Of a stretch of DNA of 64,000 nucleotides, positions 23,501 through 31,953 are shown piece after piece; position 1 is the stretch's first letter; every line of letters starts with the position of its first letter. Under the pieces are notes generated by a model. The model had not been told where the DNA came from. It made no database searches and was given only the letters and a program-made list of their open reading frames with translations. The position numbers and the translations under genes are program-made. Where the stretch lies: positions 124,001 through 188,000 of the forward strand of contig NZ_JBLTWO010000005.1 of NCBI RefSeq assembly GCF_049889055.1. The letters run 5' to 3'. The stretch comes from Rhizorhabdus sp049889055. Its GTDB lineage: Bacteria; Pseudomonadota; Alphaproteobacteria; Sphingomonadales; Sphingomonadaceae.

Positions 23501-24904
23501 TCAGTCGCCGGTCAGGATGCGGTCGACCAGCTGCTTCACCGTGGGCACGAAGCCGTTGGAATAGAAGGGATCCTGATTGAACTTGTACGCGGCATGGCCG
23601 GCGAACATCAGGTTCTGCTCGATCGGACCGCCATGGGCGATGTCCTGCAGCGTCTTTTGAATGCAGAAGCTGCGCGGATCGGCGAGGCGGCCGGTCGAGT
23701 TGTTCTCATTGTCCGCCCAGGACGAAAAGGCGCACTGGCTGAGACAGCCCATGCAGTCGGCCTGGTCCTTGCGGATGATCTTCATCTCTTCGGTCGTGAC
23801 GAAGACGAGCGTGTTGTCGGGAGTCTTGAGCGCGTTGGTAAAGCCCAGGCCATACCATTCGCGCGCACGGTGCAGATCGCCCAGCGTGACCCAGAAGCTC
23901 TTGCCCTTCACGCCGACGTCCAGCTGATACTGATGGTCGCCGGCTGCCTCCATCGAGAAGGCGATCTGGCGCTCCGAACGGGCCTCGAGGTTGCGCAGGA
24001 AGGGATTGCGCACCGCCGAGGAATAGAAACCCGTCGGCGAGAAACGGTGGAGCAGCACGTCACCCGGCTCCAGCTTGGTAAGTTCGTCCTTCCACCCCTG
24101 CGGGATCGGGCTTTCCTTGGTCAGCAGCGGTCGCGTGCCGAACTGGAAGGCGATCTGCCCCAACTCGGGATTGTCGATCCAGTCGTTCCAGTCGCGCAGA
24201 TACCAGACACCGCCCGCCATGATGATCGGGACATCGTCCGAAATGCCACCCTGGCGCATCGTGTCGCGCAGCGCCTTGACGCGCGGATAGGGATCCTGCG
24301 GCGCGCGGGGGTCTTCCGCGTTCGACAGGCCATTATGCCCGCCGGCCAGCCAGGGGTCTTCGTAGACGACCGCCGCGAGCCATTCGGCCGCCTTGGAGTA
24401 AGCGCGCTTCCACAGTGCGCTGAAGGCACGGCCGGACGAGACGATCGGCAGATAATGGACGCCATAGGACGCTGCGATCTCGCTGAGCTTGTAGGGCATG
24501 CCCGCACCGCAGGTCACACCCGCAACCATGCCGCGGGTGCGTTCGAGCACGCCGTGCAGCACGCGCTGGGCGCCGCCCATTTCCCACAGGACGTTGATGT
24601 TTATCGCGCCCTTGCCGCCGGCGATCTCGAAGGCGCGCTTGACCTGCTCGACCGCACCGTCGATCGCATAGGCGACCAGTTCCTCGTGCCGGTCGCGACG
24701 CGTCAGCGCACGATATACCTGCGGCACGATCTTGCCTTCGGCATCATAGCTGTCTGCATTGACCGCCGATACCGTGCCGATACCGCCCGCTGCGGCCCAC
24801 GCTCCCGAACTCGCATGATTGGTTGCCGCGACACCCTTGCCACCTTCGATAAGGGGCCAGACTTCGCGCCCACCATAGACGATCGGCCGCAGACCTTTGA
24901 ACAA
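23501..24904 (-). CDS. Nitronate monooxygenase/NPD-family FMN oxidoreductase with C-terminal Cys cluster
   Basis: 467 residues of a TIM-barrel flavoprotein (VAGVTCGAGMPYKLSEIA, then PIIMAGGVWYLRD, then the IAFQFGTRPLL phosphate-binding end). Unlike small nitronate monooxygenases it has a longer C-terminus with CMGCLSQCAFSSW (about 378-390), which could bind an Fe-S or zinc centre. A TTG start at 24904 is chosen because GGAGG lies 5 nt upstream and the protein then begins with FKGLRPIVYGG. The frame from 24982 would add a non-conserved stretch. The substrate is unknown. Confidence 0.82.
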   Translation of the reverse strand: MFKGLRPIVYGGREVWPLIEGGKGVAATNHASSGAWAAAGGIGTVSAVNADSYDAEGKIVPQVYRALTRRDRHEELVAYAIDGAVEQVKRAFEIAGGKGAININVLWEMGGAQRVLHGVLERTRGMVAGVTCGAGMPYKLSEIAASYGVHYLPIVSSGRAFSALWKRAYSKAAEWLAAVVYEDPWLAGGHNGLSNAEDPRAPQDPYPRVKALRDTMRQGGISDDVPIIMAGGVWYLRDWNDWIDNPELGQIAFQFGTRPLLTKESPIPQGWKDELTKLEPGDVLLHRFSPTGFYSSAVRNPFLRNLEARSERQIAFSMEAAGDHQYQLDVGVKGKSFWVTLGDLHRAREWYGLGFTNALKTPDNTLVFVTTEEMKIIRKDQADCMGCLSQCAFSSWADNENNSTGRLADPRSFCIQKTLQDIAHGGPIEQNLMFAGHAAYKFNQDPFYSNGFVPTVKQLVDRILTGD

Positions 24905-25009
24905 CGAGACCTCCAAAAAACCACGAACAACAGGATTGGGAATCCGCGCCCTATAGGGCGAATGGCAAAAAAAAGCGCGCAAAATCTCCGCTGCGGTGTT
25001 TGCCGCAAG

Positions 25010-26149
25010 CTAGGGGCCTGGCCGAAGCCGCATCGCCTCCCAATAGAGCGAGCGATAGCGTGCGATCATCGCCTGCTCATCATAACGCTCGAGCGCGGCA
25101 TGGCGGTTGGCGGCACCGATCGTCCGCCGCACCCCCGCATCGCCGGCGAGCGCCCGCAGGGCCGCCGCCAGCGCCTCCTCATCACCGACCGGGATCACAT
25201 AGGGGCGGTTTTCCGCCGCGACCATATCGGCAATATCGCCCACATCCGTCGTGACCGCAGGCAGGCCGCAGGCCATCGCCTCGATCAGCGAGATGGGAAA
25301 TTGCTCGCTGTCCGACGACAGCAGAAAGATGTCGAAGCCCGACAGATAGCGAACGGGATCGCGGACGAACCCCGGAAGGATCACCCGATCCGCGACCGAG
25401 AGCCGCTCGGCCTCGTTCAGGATCGCCGGTTTGTCCGGCCCGCCGCCCAGAATGACGAGCCGGGCGTCGCCGGGGGCGCCGGCGGCGAACATCCGCACCA
25501 TGCGCGCGAGATTCTTGACCGGACGGAGACCTGCGACCGTACCGATCACAAGGCCTCTGCCCGGCGGGCAGCCCTCTATCGGCAACGGCGCGGCCAGTTG
25601 GCTCTGCGACGGCAGGGCGATGCCATTGGCGATACGGACGACGCGATCGGCAGGCTGCCACCAGTCGCCACGCGCAATACGCTCGAGCCTCCGGGACGGC
25701 ACGACCAGCCGATGGGCAGCACCGAGCGCCAGCCTGCGAAACCACAGGCGCGCCGGCTTTTGCCGCACGACTTCATCCTGGTTGAAGCCATCCTCATGGT
25801 GGATCAGTGGCGGGAACCGTCCGGCACCGAACAGGCGCCGTGCACCGACCACGTCCATCGCCCCCCAATTATAGCTGAGGACGAGGTCGAACCCCGCCAT
25901 GTACCGCGCCAACCGCTGGTAGCGGCGGATCCCCGGCAGCCCCTGCAACGACGGCGCAGCATCGCCGGGGAAGGCGACCTTGATCGCTGGGTCCAGCGCG
26001 TCGCGCGCCGCCAGAGCGCCCGGAACTGCGGTCAGCACGACATGCTCCGCCGCCTCGCCGAAGGCGTTCATCAGCCGGACCGCGCGCGCCTCCTTGCCAC
26101 CCAGCAGAAAGGTCGAATGGCAATGGAGGATGCGTGCCGGACGGGCCAT
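25010..26149 (-). CDS. Glycosyltransferase family 4-type
   Basis: 379 residues with the GT-B architecture: an N-terminal half beginning ILHCHSTFLLGGKEARAVRLM, and a C-terminal nucleotide-sugar domain with GTVAGLRPVKNLARMV, VILGGGPDKP and SSDSEQFPISLIEAMACG (the Glu-x7-Glu catalytic region). It adds a sugar to a lipid-linked or surface glycan; donor and acceptor are unknown. It begins 4 bp after the upstream alpha/beta hydrolase stop, so the two are one transcription unit. Confidence 0.88.
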   Translation of the reverse strand: MARPARILHCHSTFLLGGKEARAVRLMNAFGEAAEHVVLTAVPGALAARDALDPAIKVAFPGDAAPSLQGLPGIRRYQRLARYMAGFDLVLSYNWGAMDVVGARRLFGAGRFPPLIHHEDGFNQDEVVRQKPARLWFRRLALGAAHRLVVPSRRLERIARGDWWQPADRVVRIANGIALPSQSQLAAPLPIEGCPPGRGLVIGTVAGLRPVKNLARMVRMFAAGAPGDARLVILGGGPDKPAILNEAERLSVADRVILPGFVRDPVRYLSGFDIFLLSSDSEQFPISLIEAMACGLPAVTTDVGDIADMVAAENRPYVIPVGDEEALAAALRALAGDAGVRRTIGAANRHAALERYDEQAMIARYRSLYWEAMRLRPGP

Positions 26150-26153
26150 GCGA

Positions 26154-27038
26154 TCAGGCCGACACGGCCTCGGCCGCCTCGATCCGTTCGAGCAGTCGAT
26201 CTATCGCCGCAGCGCATTCGGGCTCGAACAGGGTCGGCGCATGGCCGACGCGGGCGATGTCGATCCGTTCCATCAGCGGCAGGGTCTCCACCATCCGGTC
26301 GGCGGTTTCCGCAGACAATATGTCGGAAATTGCGCCGCGGACGAGCAGCGACGGGATAGGCTTCATCGCCTCCGCCAGCGGCCAGAGGTCGCCCGGGGCT
26401 TCATTGCCGGGAACGCGGAAGGGCTCGGCGAGGCTCGCATCATAGTCGGCGACGATCCGCCCGGCCCCGGTCAGCTTGAACAGCCGCTTGGCCATGTCGA
26501 GCCAGTCGTCGAGGCCATAATCTGGATAGGCCTGCTGATGGACTTCGGCGAGGCCTCGCGCGGCGTGGAGCCAGGTCTGATAGCTGCTGCCCTTGCCGAC
26601 ATAATTGCGAATGCGGATCAGACCTGTAGGGTCGATCGCGGGCCCGATGTCGTTGAGCAATAGCCCCGCGACCTTGCCGGGCTGGGTCGCGGTGATCAGC
26701 ATCGACATGATTCCGCCGAGCGAGGTGCCGAACAGGATGAAGCGGTCGAGGCCGGCCTGCTCGATCAACGCGGCCAGGTCCTCGAGATAAGTCGCGGGGA
26801 CGTAGGTCATGGGATCCTTCGCCCGCTCGCTTTCCCCCCGCCCGCGCAGTTCGACGCAAAGCAGGCGCCAGCGATCGGCGAGACGATCGGCAACCGCTGC
26901 GAAATCGCGGGCGTTTCGCGTCAGGCCGGGGATGCAGATGATCGGTGGACGTCCCGCTCCATCGGCCGGCCCATAATCCCGATAATGGAGCCGCAGGCCG
27001 TCTTTCGACGTCCAATGACCGTCCGTCCAATCCGCCAT
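26154..27038 (-). CDS. Alpha/beta hydrolase
   Basis: 294 residues of the alpha/beta hydrolase fold. The oxyanion region IICIPGLTRNARDF precedes the nucleophile elbow FGTSLGGIM (S106). The probable acid is D239 in RGAISDIL and the histidine is H266 in RVGHAPTL. The sequence is closest in style to esterase/epoxide-hydrolase-like proteins. The substrate is unknown. It is divergent from selO, with starts 37 bp apart, and is transcribed with the downstream glycosyltransferase. Confidence 0.85.
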   Translation of the reverse strand: MADWTDGHWTSKDGLRLHYRDYGPADGAGRPPIICIPGLTRNARDFAAVADRLADRWRLLCVELRGRGESERAKDPMTYVPATYLEDLAALIEQAGLDRFILFGTSLGGIMSMLITATQPGKVAGLLLNDIGPAIDPTGLIRIRNYVGKGSSYQTWLHAARGLAEVHQQAYPDYGLDDWLDMAKRLFKLTGAGRIVADYDASLAEPFRVPGNEAPGDLWPLAEAMKPIPSLLVRGAISDILSAETADRMVETLPLMERIDIARVGHAPTLFEPECAAAIDRLLERIEAAEAVSA

Positions 27039-27075
27039 GCTTGCACCTCACCATATCCAGCCCCCATATTGCCGC

Positions 27076-28488
27076 ATGACCATTGCCCCGCAAGCCGCCG
27101 CCTATCGTCCAGATCCGCAAATCGCCAAATTGGCCGACAGATTGGCCGATCCGGTCCGCGCGGCCGACTTTCCGCAGACGATCCTGCGCTTCCGCAATCG
27201 GCGCTGGGATGGGGCGGTGGGGCTCGACAGCCTCAGCGACGAGCAATGGGTGCGGCATTTCGGCCGGTTCGAACCGCTGCCAGGCAATCTGCCGCAGCCG
27301 CTGGCACTGCGTTACCACGGGCACCAGTTCCGCCATTATAATCCCGATATAGGCGACGGCCGTGGTTTCCTGTTTGCACAGCTGCGCGACGGATCGTCTG
27401 ACCAGCCGGGCGGACGGCTGCTCGACCTGGGCACCAAGGGATCGGGGCAGACGCCCTATAGCCGCTTCGGCGACGGGCGACTGACGCTCAAGGGCGGCGT
27501 CCGCGAAATATTGGCGACCGAGATGCTCGAGGCGCTCGGCGTCGAGACCTCCAAGACTTTCTCGCTGATCGAGACCGGCGAAGCTCTCCAGCGCAACGAC
27601 GAGCCATCCCCCACCCGATCGGCGGTGCTCGTGCGGCTCAGCCATGGCCATGTCCGCATCGGCACCTTCCAGAGGCTGGCGACGCTCGACGAACCGGACG
27701 CGATGCGCGACCTCATCGGCTACACGCTGACGAACTTGTACGGCGAAGAACCGGGCAATGCGGCGGCCGGGCAGTTGCTCGATCTCGCCTGTCGCCGGAC
27801 CGCGCGGCTGGCCGCAAGCTATATGGCGGCCGGCTTCGTCCATGGCGTGCTCAACAGCGACAATATCAACGTCACCGGCGAGAGCTTCGACTATGGCCCA
27901 TGGCGGTTCAATCCGACCTGGGACCCGGCATTCACGGCGGCCTATTTCGATCAGCAGGGCCTCTACGCCTTCGGGCGGCAGGCGCATGCGATCCACTGGG
28001 ATGTGGTCCAGCTCGCAAAATCGCTGCGCCTGGTGGCCGAAGCCGAAGAACTGGCGCCCGCACTCGACTCCTGGCCCAGCTATTATGAGGGCGAGGTCGC
28101 GACGGCCCTATGCGCCCGGCTGGGCGTTGCGCCACGGGGCGATCAACCCGACCTCGAGCTGATCCAGGCGATGGATGTGGCCCTGCAGACCAGCAAAGCG
28201 TCGATCGACCGCTTCTTCTTCGACTGGCGCGGGGGGCGGCGTCGAGGGCCGTCTCCGGCCGATGCCCTTTACGATGGCGATGCCTTTGCTGCGTTTCGCG
28301 AGATTATCTCGCGATATGAGGGCGTCGTTTCCCTCGATCACCCCTATTGGTCGGACACCGAGCCCTGTGCGATGCTGATCGACGAGGTCGAAGCGATCTG
28401 GTCGGCCATCGACGAGAGCGACGATTGGGCACCGCTGCACGCCAAGGTTGCCGCGATCCGGCGCATGGGCGAAGCGCTACGCTCCTGA
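27076..28488 (+). CDS. selO: SelO-type protein adenylyltransferase (pseudokinase, YdiU family)
   Basis: 470 residues. SelO proteins flip ATP and AMPylate proteins under redox stress. Conserved stretches include GHQFRHYNPDIGDGRGFLFAQ, YSRFGDGRLTLKGGVREIL and HGVLNSDNINVTGESFDYGPW, which hold the metal and catalytic Asp/Asn residues. Wording such as RHYNPDIG and GVREILATEMLEALG differs from E. coli YdiU (for example VREFLASEAMHALG-like), so it belongs to a separate branch. No C-terminal Cys/Sec pair is seen. ATG at 27076 was chosen over 27037. The 3' end overlaps the convergent DUF4239 gene by 12 bp. Confidence 0.9.
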   Translation: MTIAPQAAAYRPDPQIAKLADRLADPVRAADFPQTILRFRNRRWDGAVGLDSLSDEQWVRHFGRFEPLPGNLPQPLALRYHGHQFRHYNPDIGDGRGFLFAQLRDGSSDQPGGRLLDLGTKGSGQTPYSRFGDGRLTLKGGVREILATEMLEALGVETSKTFSLIETGEALQRNDEPSPTRSAVLVRLSHGHVRIGTFQRLATLDEPDAMRDLIGYTLTNLYGEEPGNAAAGQLLDLACRRTARLAASYMAAGFVHGVLNSDNINVTGESFDYGPWRFNPTWDPAFTAAYFDQQGLYAFGRQAHAIHWDVVQLAKSLRLVAEAEELAPALDSWPSYYEGEVATALCARLGVAPRGDQPDLELIQAMDVALQTSKASIDRFFFDWRGGRRRGPSPADALYDGDAFAAFREIISRYEGVVSLDHPYWSDTEPCAMLIDEVEAIWSAIDESDDWAPLHAKVAAIRRMGEALRS

Positions 28489-29253
28489 AGTCCGCCGGAT
28501 CGAGGCACGCAACAGCTCCATCGGCTCCTGCGAAACCTGGATGGTGCCGCTGACCGAGCGTTCCAGATCGAAGATCATGGTCAGCGCGAGTGCGAGCAGG
28601 AGAAGAAGAAGCAGAGCCGCGAGCCTGTGGCGGGTTCCCGATGCGCCGATCGTGTAACCCAGCATGAGTGCCGCCAGCGCGGCACTGAAGCAGAGTATCT
28701 CCAGTACCGCCGCTGGAATATGGGCGCTGCGCGCCGCCGTGCGCGCCGCTGCCAGATCAAAGCTCTCGTTGACGGCATCCATCAGTCCGCGTGTCAGCTG
28801 CTGCGATGGATCGGACCGAACCGCGCGACCGACTTCCGCCCAAATGCGCTGCTGCAACGCAGCCTGGCGAGGATCGTCGGCGCCGGCTGCGGACCGCAGT
28901 GACCAGCCCACGCGCATATCGACATAGGCGGAGAGCAGAAGGTTCATCCGATCCCGCGCCGGCGCCTCGAGCAGTTGTGAGCGTAGATAGGCCGTTCCCA
29001 AGGCATTGGCTTCGGCCACCACCAAGGCGCGGCGATCTTCGTAGCGGTTCAACGCGAGCGAGAAGGTAAAGCCAAGCAGGAGCGCCAGAAGGCCCAGCAT
29101 GGCGGTCAGAAGGTGATCGGGAACGGGCCCGGCATCGCTCTCGCTGTGAGAACGCCTGGAAAGAAGACCCTGCCATCGCCTGCCCGCCTCCATAGCCAGC
29201 GCCAGCACAGCCAGAAGCGCCAGACCGATGAAAGACAGTGAGAGCGATCCCAT
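28477..29253 (-). CDS. DUF4239 / bestrophin-like membrane protein
   Basis: 258 residues with four hydrophobic segments: two at the N-terminus (SLSFIGLALLAVLALAMEA; MLGLLALLLGFTFSLALNRY) and two near the end (VLEILCFSAALAALMLGY; LAALLLLLLLALALTMIF). The LLGFTFSLALNRYEDRR motif followed by VVAEANALGTAYLR is typical of DUF4239, distantly related to bestrophin channels. A transport or channel role is inference. It converges on selO. Confidence 0.78.
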   Translation of the reverse strand: MGSLSLSFIGLALLAVLALAMEAGRRWQGLLSRRSHSESDAGPVPDHLLTAMLGLLALLLGFTFSLALNRYEDRRALVVAEANALGTAYLRSQLLEAPARDRMNLLLSAYVDMRVGWSLRSAAGADDPRQAALQQRIWAEVGRAVRSDPSQQLTRGLMDAVNESFDLAAARTAARSAHIPAAVLEILCFSAALAALMLGYTIGASGTRHRLAALLLLLLLALALTMIFDLERSVSGTIQVSQEPMELLRASIRRTSGA

Positions 29254-29467
29254 CGTTCACAACCTCCAAGTGAAGAGAAAACACTGCGATTCGCGCCGCT
29301 GCTTCACCTCTATCTTGAGATGAACAGTAAATGAATGTCTGCTTGTTTCAGTATCGGCAATATGAACAGAACAGCAGGATTGCTTTATTCATTCCGTCCA
29401 TCGGTCAATTGGGTCATTTCGTCGCCAGAGTGGAACCCGTTTTGAACCCAGGGCCGTTTGTCTGGTC

Positions 29468-30559
29468 ATGAGGTACGCAATCAACCCCGTTCGCCCCGGC
29501 CTGGCTGCGATTGCCGCAGTTCTGGCCCTGTCCGCAACCCCGTCCTTTGCGCAGGAAGCGCCGTCGCTCGATATAGCGACGCCTGCCATAGCGCCGGACA
29601 CTGCAGCAGCTTCGAGCACGGCAGAAGCCAGTGCACCGACCGTCGATGAAGCTGCCCCGATGCTCCAGCAGTCGCCGGGCGATGCCTCTACCGCTTCGAC
29701 CGCAGCACCGATTTCCGTGCAGTCCCCCACACCTACGGCTTCGGCCACCACCAGCACGCCTGTCATCGCCCTTCCCGCACCTGCCACAATGGTCGACGCG
29801 CCGCCGCCGCCTGCCGCGCGTACGGTCACCAAAGCTTCGTCGTCGCGCAGCGTCGCATCGAGCCGAGCGGCAACTGGCCCGGCCTCCGCAAATGTGCAGG
29901 CGGGTCCGGCAAATAGTGGCATTTCGTCTGATCTTTCCGCTGCGCCGTCGGCCAATAGTGTCGCGTCGAGTGATGCAACCCCTGCTGCTGCCGCAGCATC
30001 GGCTCCGCAGGTCCCGACCTCGGTCGCGGCTAATGACGACGATGACATGCTGCCGATCGCAGGCGCAGCGGGCGCCGCACTCCTTCTGCTGGGAGGAGGC
30101 ATCTATGCCGCCACCCGCCGCCGTCGCGCAGCGGGGGAGCCCGCTGAAGTCGTGTATGAGACCTCTTCCGGCGAGATGGTGACGCCGCCTTTGACTGCGG
30201 CTCCGGTGATGGCGGCTCCCGTGATTGCTCCGGCAATGGCCCGGACCGATCCCAGGCCGCCCGCCGCCGCTTCGTCGCTGCCTGCGGACTTCGACCTGTC
30301 GCGCTTCGGCCGCCACACCCAGGCCGCCTATCGCGGACCGACGCCGGAAAATCCGTTCCTGTCGCTGCGTCGACGCCTGAAGCGGGCCAGCTTCCTGGAC
30401 GCCCGCGAGCGTGTTGCGGCGGCGCCAGTCGCGGCCAGTGTTGCTGCACCGCAGGGCGCGCCCGCAGCCGCAACCGCGCCGGTCCGTCAGGCCGGTCTGG
30501 TGACGATGAAGGTCCGCCTGCCCCAGCGTCCGGGCTTCCGTCCGGCCTTTCAGGGCTGA
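29468..30559 (+). CDS. Ala/Pro/Ser-rich envelope protein with one TM helix
   Basis: 363 residues. A signal peptide (cleavage near SFAQ, residue 29), a 160-residue Ala/Ser/Thr/Pro-rich low-complexity segment, an acidic DDDD cluster, a transmembrane helix (about 194-215, LPIAGAAGAALLLLGGGIY) followed by RRRR, then a C-terminal region of about 140 residues with FDLSRFGRHTQAAYRG and PTPENPFLSLRRRLKRASF. I infer a periplasmic linker with a small cytoplasmic tail. I do not recognise a named family. Upstream are 214 bp with no other gene. Confidence 0.75.
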   Translation: MRYAINPVRPGLAAIAAVLALSATPSFAQEAPSLDIATPAIAPDTAAASSTAEASAPTVDEAAPMLQQSPGDASTASTAAPISVQSPTPTASATTSTPVIALPAPATMVDAPPPPAARTVTKASSSRSVASSRAATGPASANVQAGPANSGISSDLSAAPSANSVASSDATPAAAAASAPQVPTSVAANDDDDMLPIAGAAGAALLLLGGGIYAATRRRRAAGEPAEVVYETSSGEMVTPPLTAAPVMAAPVIAPAMARTDPRPPAAASSLPADFDLSRFGRHTQAAYRGPTPENPFLSLRRRLKRASFLDARERVAAAPVAASVAAPQGAPAAATAPVRQAGLVTMKVRLPQRPGFRPAFQG

Positions 30560-30570
30560 TCGACAAGCCC

Positions 30571-30614
30571 AAAAAAATTGTCCCGCTGCAACCTCGTTGC
30601 GGCGGGACAATTTC
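30571..30614 (-). terminator. Rho-independent terminator after dnaJ (possibly bidirectional)
   Basis: On the minus strand AATTGTCCCGC pairs with GCGGGACAATT around a short loop, extended by GCAA/TTGC pairing, and is followed by seven T residues. It lies about 60 nt after the dnaJ stop and 11 nt after the convergent Ala/Pro-rich gene, so it may serve both. Confidence 0.85.
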
Positions 30615-30674
30615 ATACATGCTCCGATGAATACGCCGCAGGTCAGTCAAGACTTTGAGGGCGGCAGATCGGGA

Positions 30675-31820
30675 TTACTCGGTCAGATCTTCCCACATGC
30701 CCTTGAGCCGCGAGAAAAATCCCGCCGATTGGGGACTTTCCTCGCCGGTTTCGGTCGCCCGGAACTCCTCGAGCAGTTCCTTCTGTCGCGCGGTCAGCCG
30801 CGTCGGCGTCTCGACCTCGATCTGGATCACCAGATCGCCATGCCCGCGCCCGTTGAGCACCGGCATGCCGGCCCCGCGCTGGCGGATCTGTTTGCCCGAC
30901 TGGATGCCGGCCGGAATGCGGATCTCATGCTTCTGCTTGTCGAGACCGGGCACTTCGATGCTGCCACCAAGTGCCGCCGTGGTGAAGCTGATCGGCGCCC
31001 GCGCGAACAGGGTCGTTCCATCGCGCTGGAAGATCCTGTGCTCGGCAAGGTGGATGAAGATGTAGAGATCGCCCGGCGGGCCACCACGGGCTCCTGCCTC
31101 GCCTTCGCCCGTCAGGCGAATGCGCGTTCCCTCGTCGACGCCGGCAGGGATGCCCACGTCGAGCGTCTTGGTCTTCTCGATCCGGCCTTCGCCATGACAA
31201 TCAGGGCAAGGGTCGGAGATGACCTCGCCCGCGCCATGGCAGGCCGGGCAGGTCCGCTCGACAACGAAAAAGCCCTGCTGCGCACGCACCTTGCCGTGGC
31301 CGCCGCAGGTCTTGCAATGCTGGGTGCCCGTGCCGGGCTTGGCACCGCGCCCGTCGCAGGTGTCGCACTGCGCCGCCACGTCGACCGTGATACTGGCCTG
31401 CTTGCCGGCATAGGCATCCTCAAGCGTGATCTCGAGGTCGTAACGCAGGTCGGCGCCGCGCCGGACGCTGGAGCGCTGCCCGCCGCCCCGGCCACCGCCG
31501 CCCATGAACTCGCCGAAGATATTCTCGAAAATGTCCGAGAAGCCTTCGAATCCACCACCGCCGCCGAAACCGCCGCCGCCCGGACCGCCATTCTGGAACG
31601 CGGCCTTGCCGAACCGGTCATAGGCGGCGCGCTTCTGCGGGTCCTTCAGGCAGTCATAGGCCTCGTTGATGGCCCTGAACCGGGCTTCCGCCTCCTGATC
31701 GCCCGGATTGCGATCCGGGTGATATTGCATTGCGAGGCGCCGAAAGGCCGTCTTGATGACCTTGTCGTCGGCAGTGCGCTCGACCTGCAGAAGTTCGTAA
31801 TAGTCCGTTTCCGTGCTCAT
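30675..31820 (-). CDS. dnaJ: Chaperone protein DnaJ (Hsp40)
   Basis: 381 residues with complete class A architecture. The J domain holds HPD in MQYHPDRNPGD (34-36); a Gly/Phe-rich stretch (FGGGGGFEGFSD) follows; four zinc-finger repeats read CDTCDGRG, CKTCGGHG, CPACHGAG and CPDCHGEG; then the C-terminal substrate-binding domains. It stimulates DnaK ATPase and delivers clients. The start at MSTETDYYELL was chosen over an ATG four codons upstream. It lies 133 bp downstream of dnaK across a GC hairpin. Confidence 0.97.
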   Translation of the reverse strand: MSTETDYYELLQVERTADDKVIKTAFRRLAMQYHPDRNPGDQEAEARFRAINEAYDCLKDPQKRAAYDRFGKAAFQNGGPGGGGFGGGGGFEGFSDIFENIFGEFMGGGGRGGGQRSSVRRGADLRYDLEITLEDAYAGKQASITVDVAAQCDTCDGRGAKPGTGTQHCKTCGGHGKVRAQQGFFVVERTCPACHGAGEVISDPCPDCHGEGRIEKTKTLDVGIPAGVDEGTRIRLTGEGEAGARGGPPGDLYIFIHLAEHRIFQRDGTTLFARAPISFTTAALGGSIEVPGLDKQKHEIRIPAGIQSGKQIRQRGAGMPVLNGRGHGDLVIQIEVETPTRLTARQKELLEEFRATETGEESPQSAGFFSRLKGMWEDLTE

Positions 31821-31903
31821 CGCACCCCGCAACCCAGCTTGCTGTCCGCCGCCTGCTACGGCCCCCGGCGAAAAATACCGGTCGATCCATGGCAGACATT
31901 ACA

Positions 31904-31929
31904 CGGCCCCGCCAGCATGGACGGGGCCG
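31904..31929 (-). terminator. GC hairpin between dnaK and dnaJ
   Basis: CGGCCCCG and CGGGGCCG form a perfect 8-bp stem with a 10-nt loop, 25 nt after the dnaK stop. With no T-tract it is better seen as an attenuator or mRNA-stability element that would lower dnaJ relative to dnaK. Confidence 0.55.
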
Positions 31930-31953
31930 GTAACGTCGCGCTTCCGAAGAAGC

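Noticed and set aside
23594..26359. 921-codon plus-strand frame
   Set aside because: Runs antisense through two well-supported genes (flavoprotein and glycosyltransferase).
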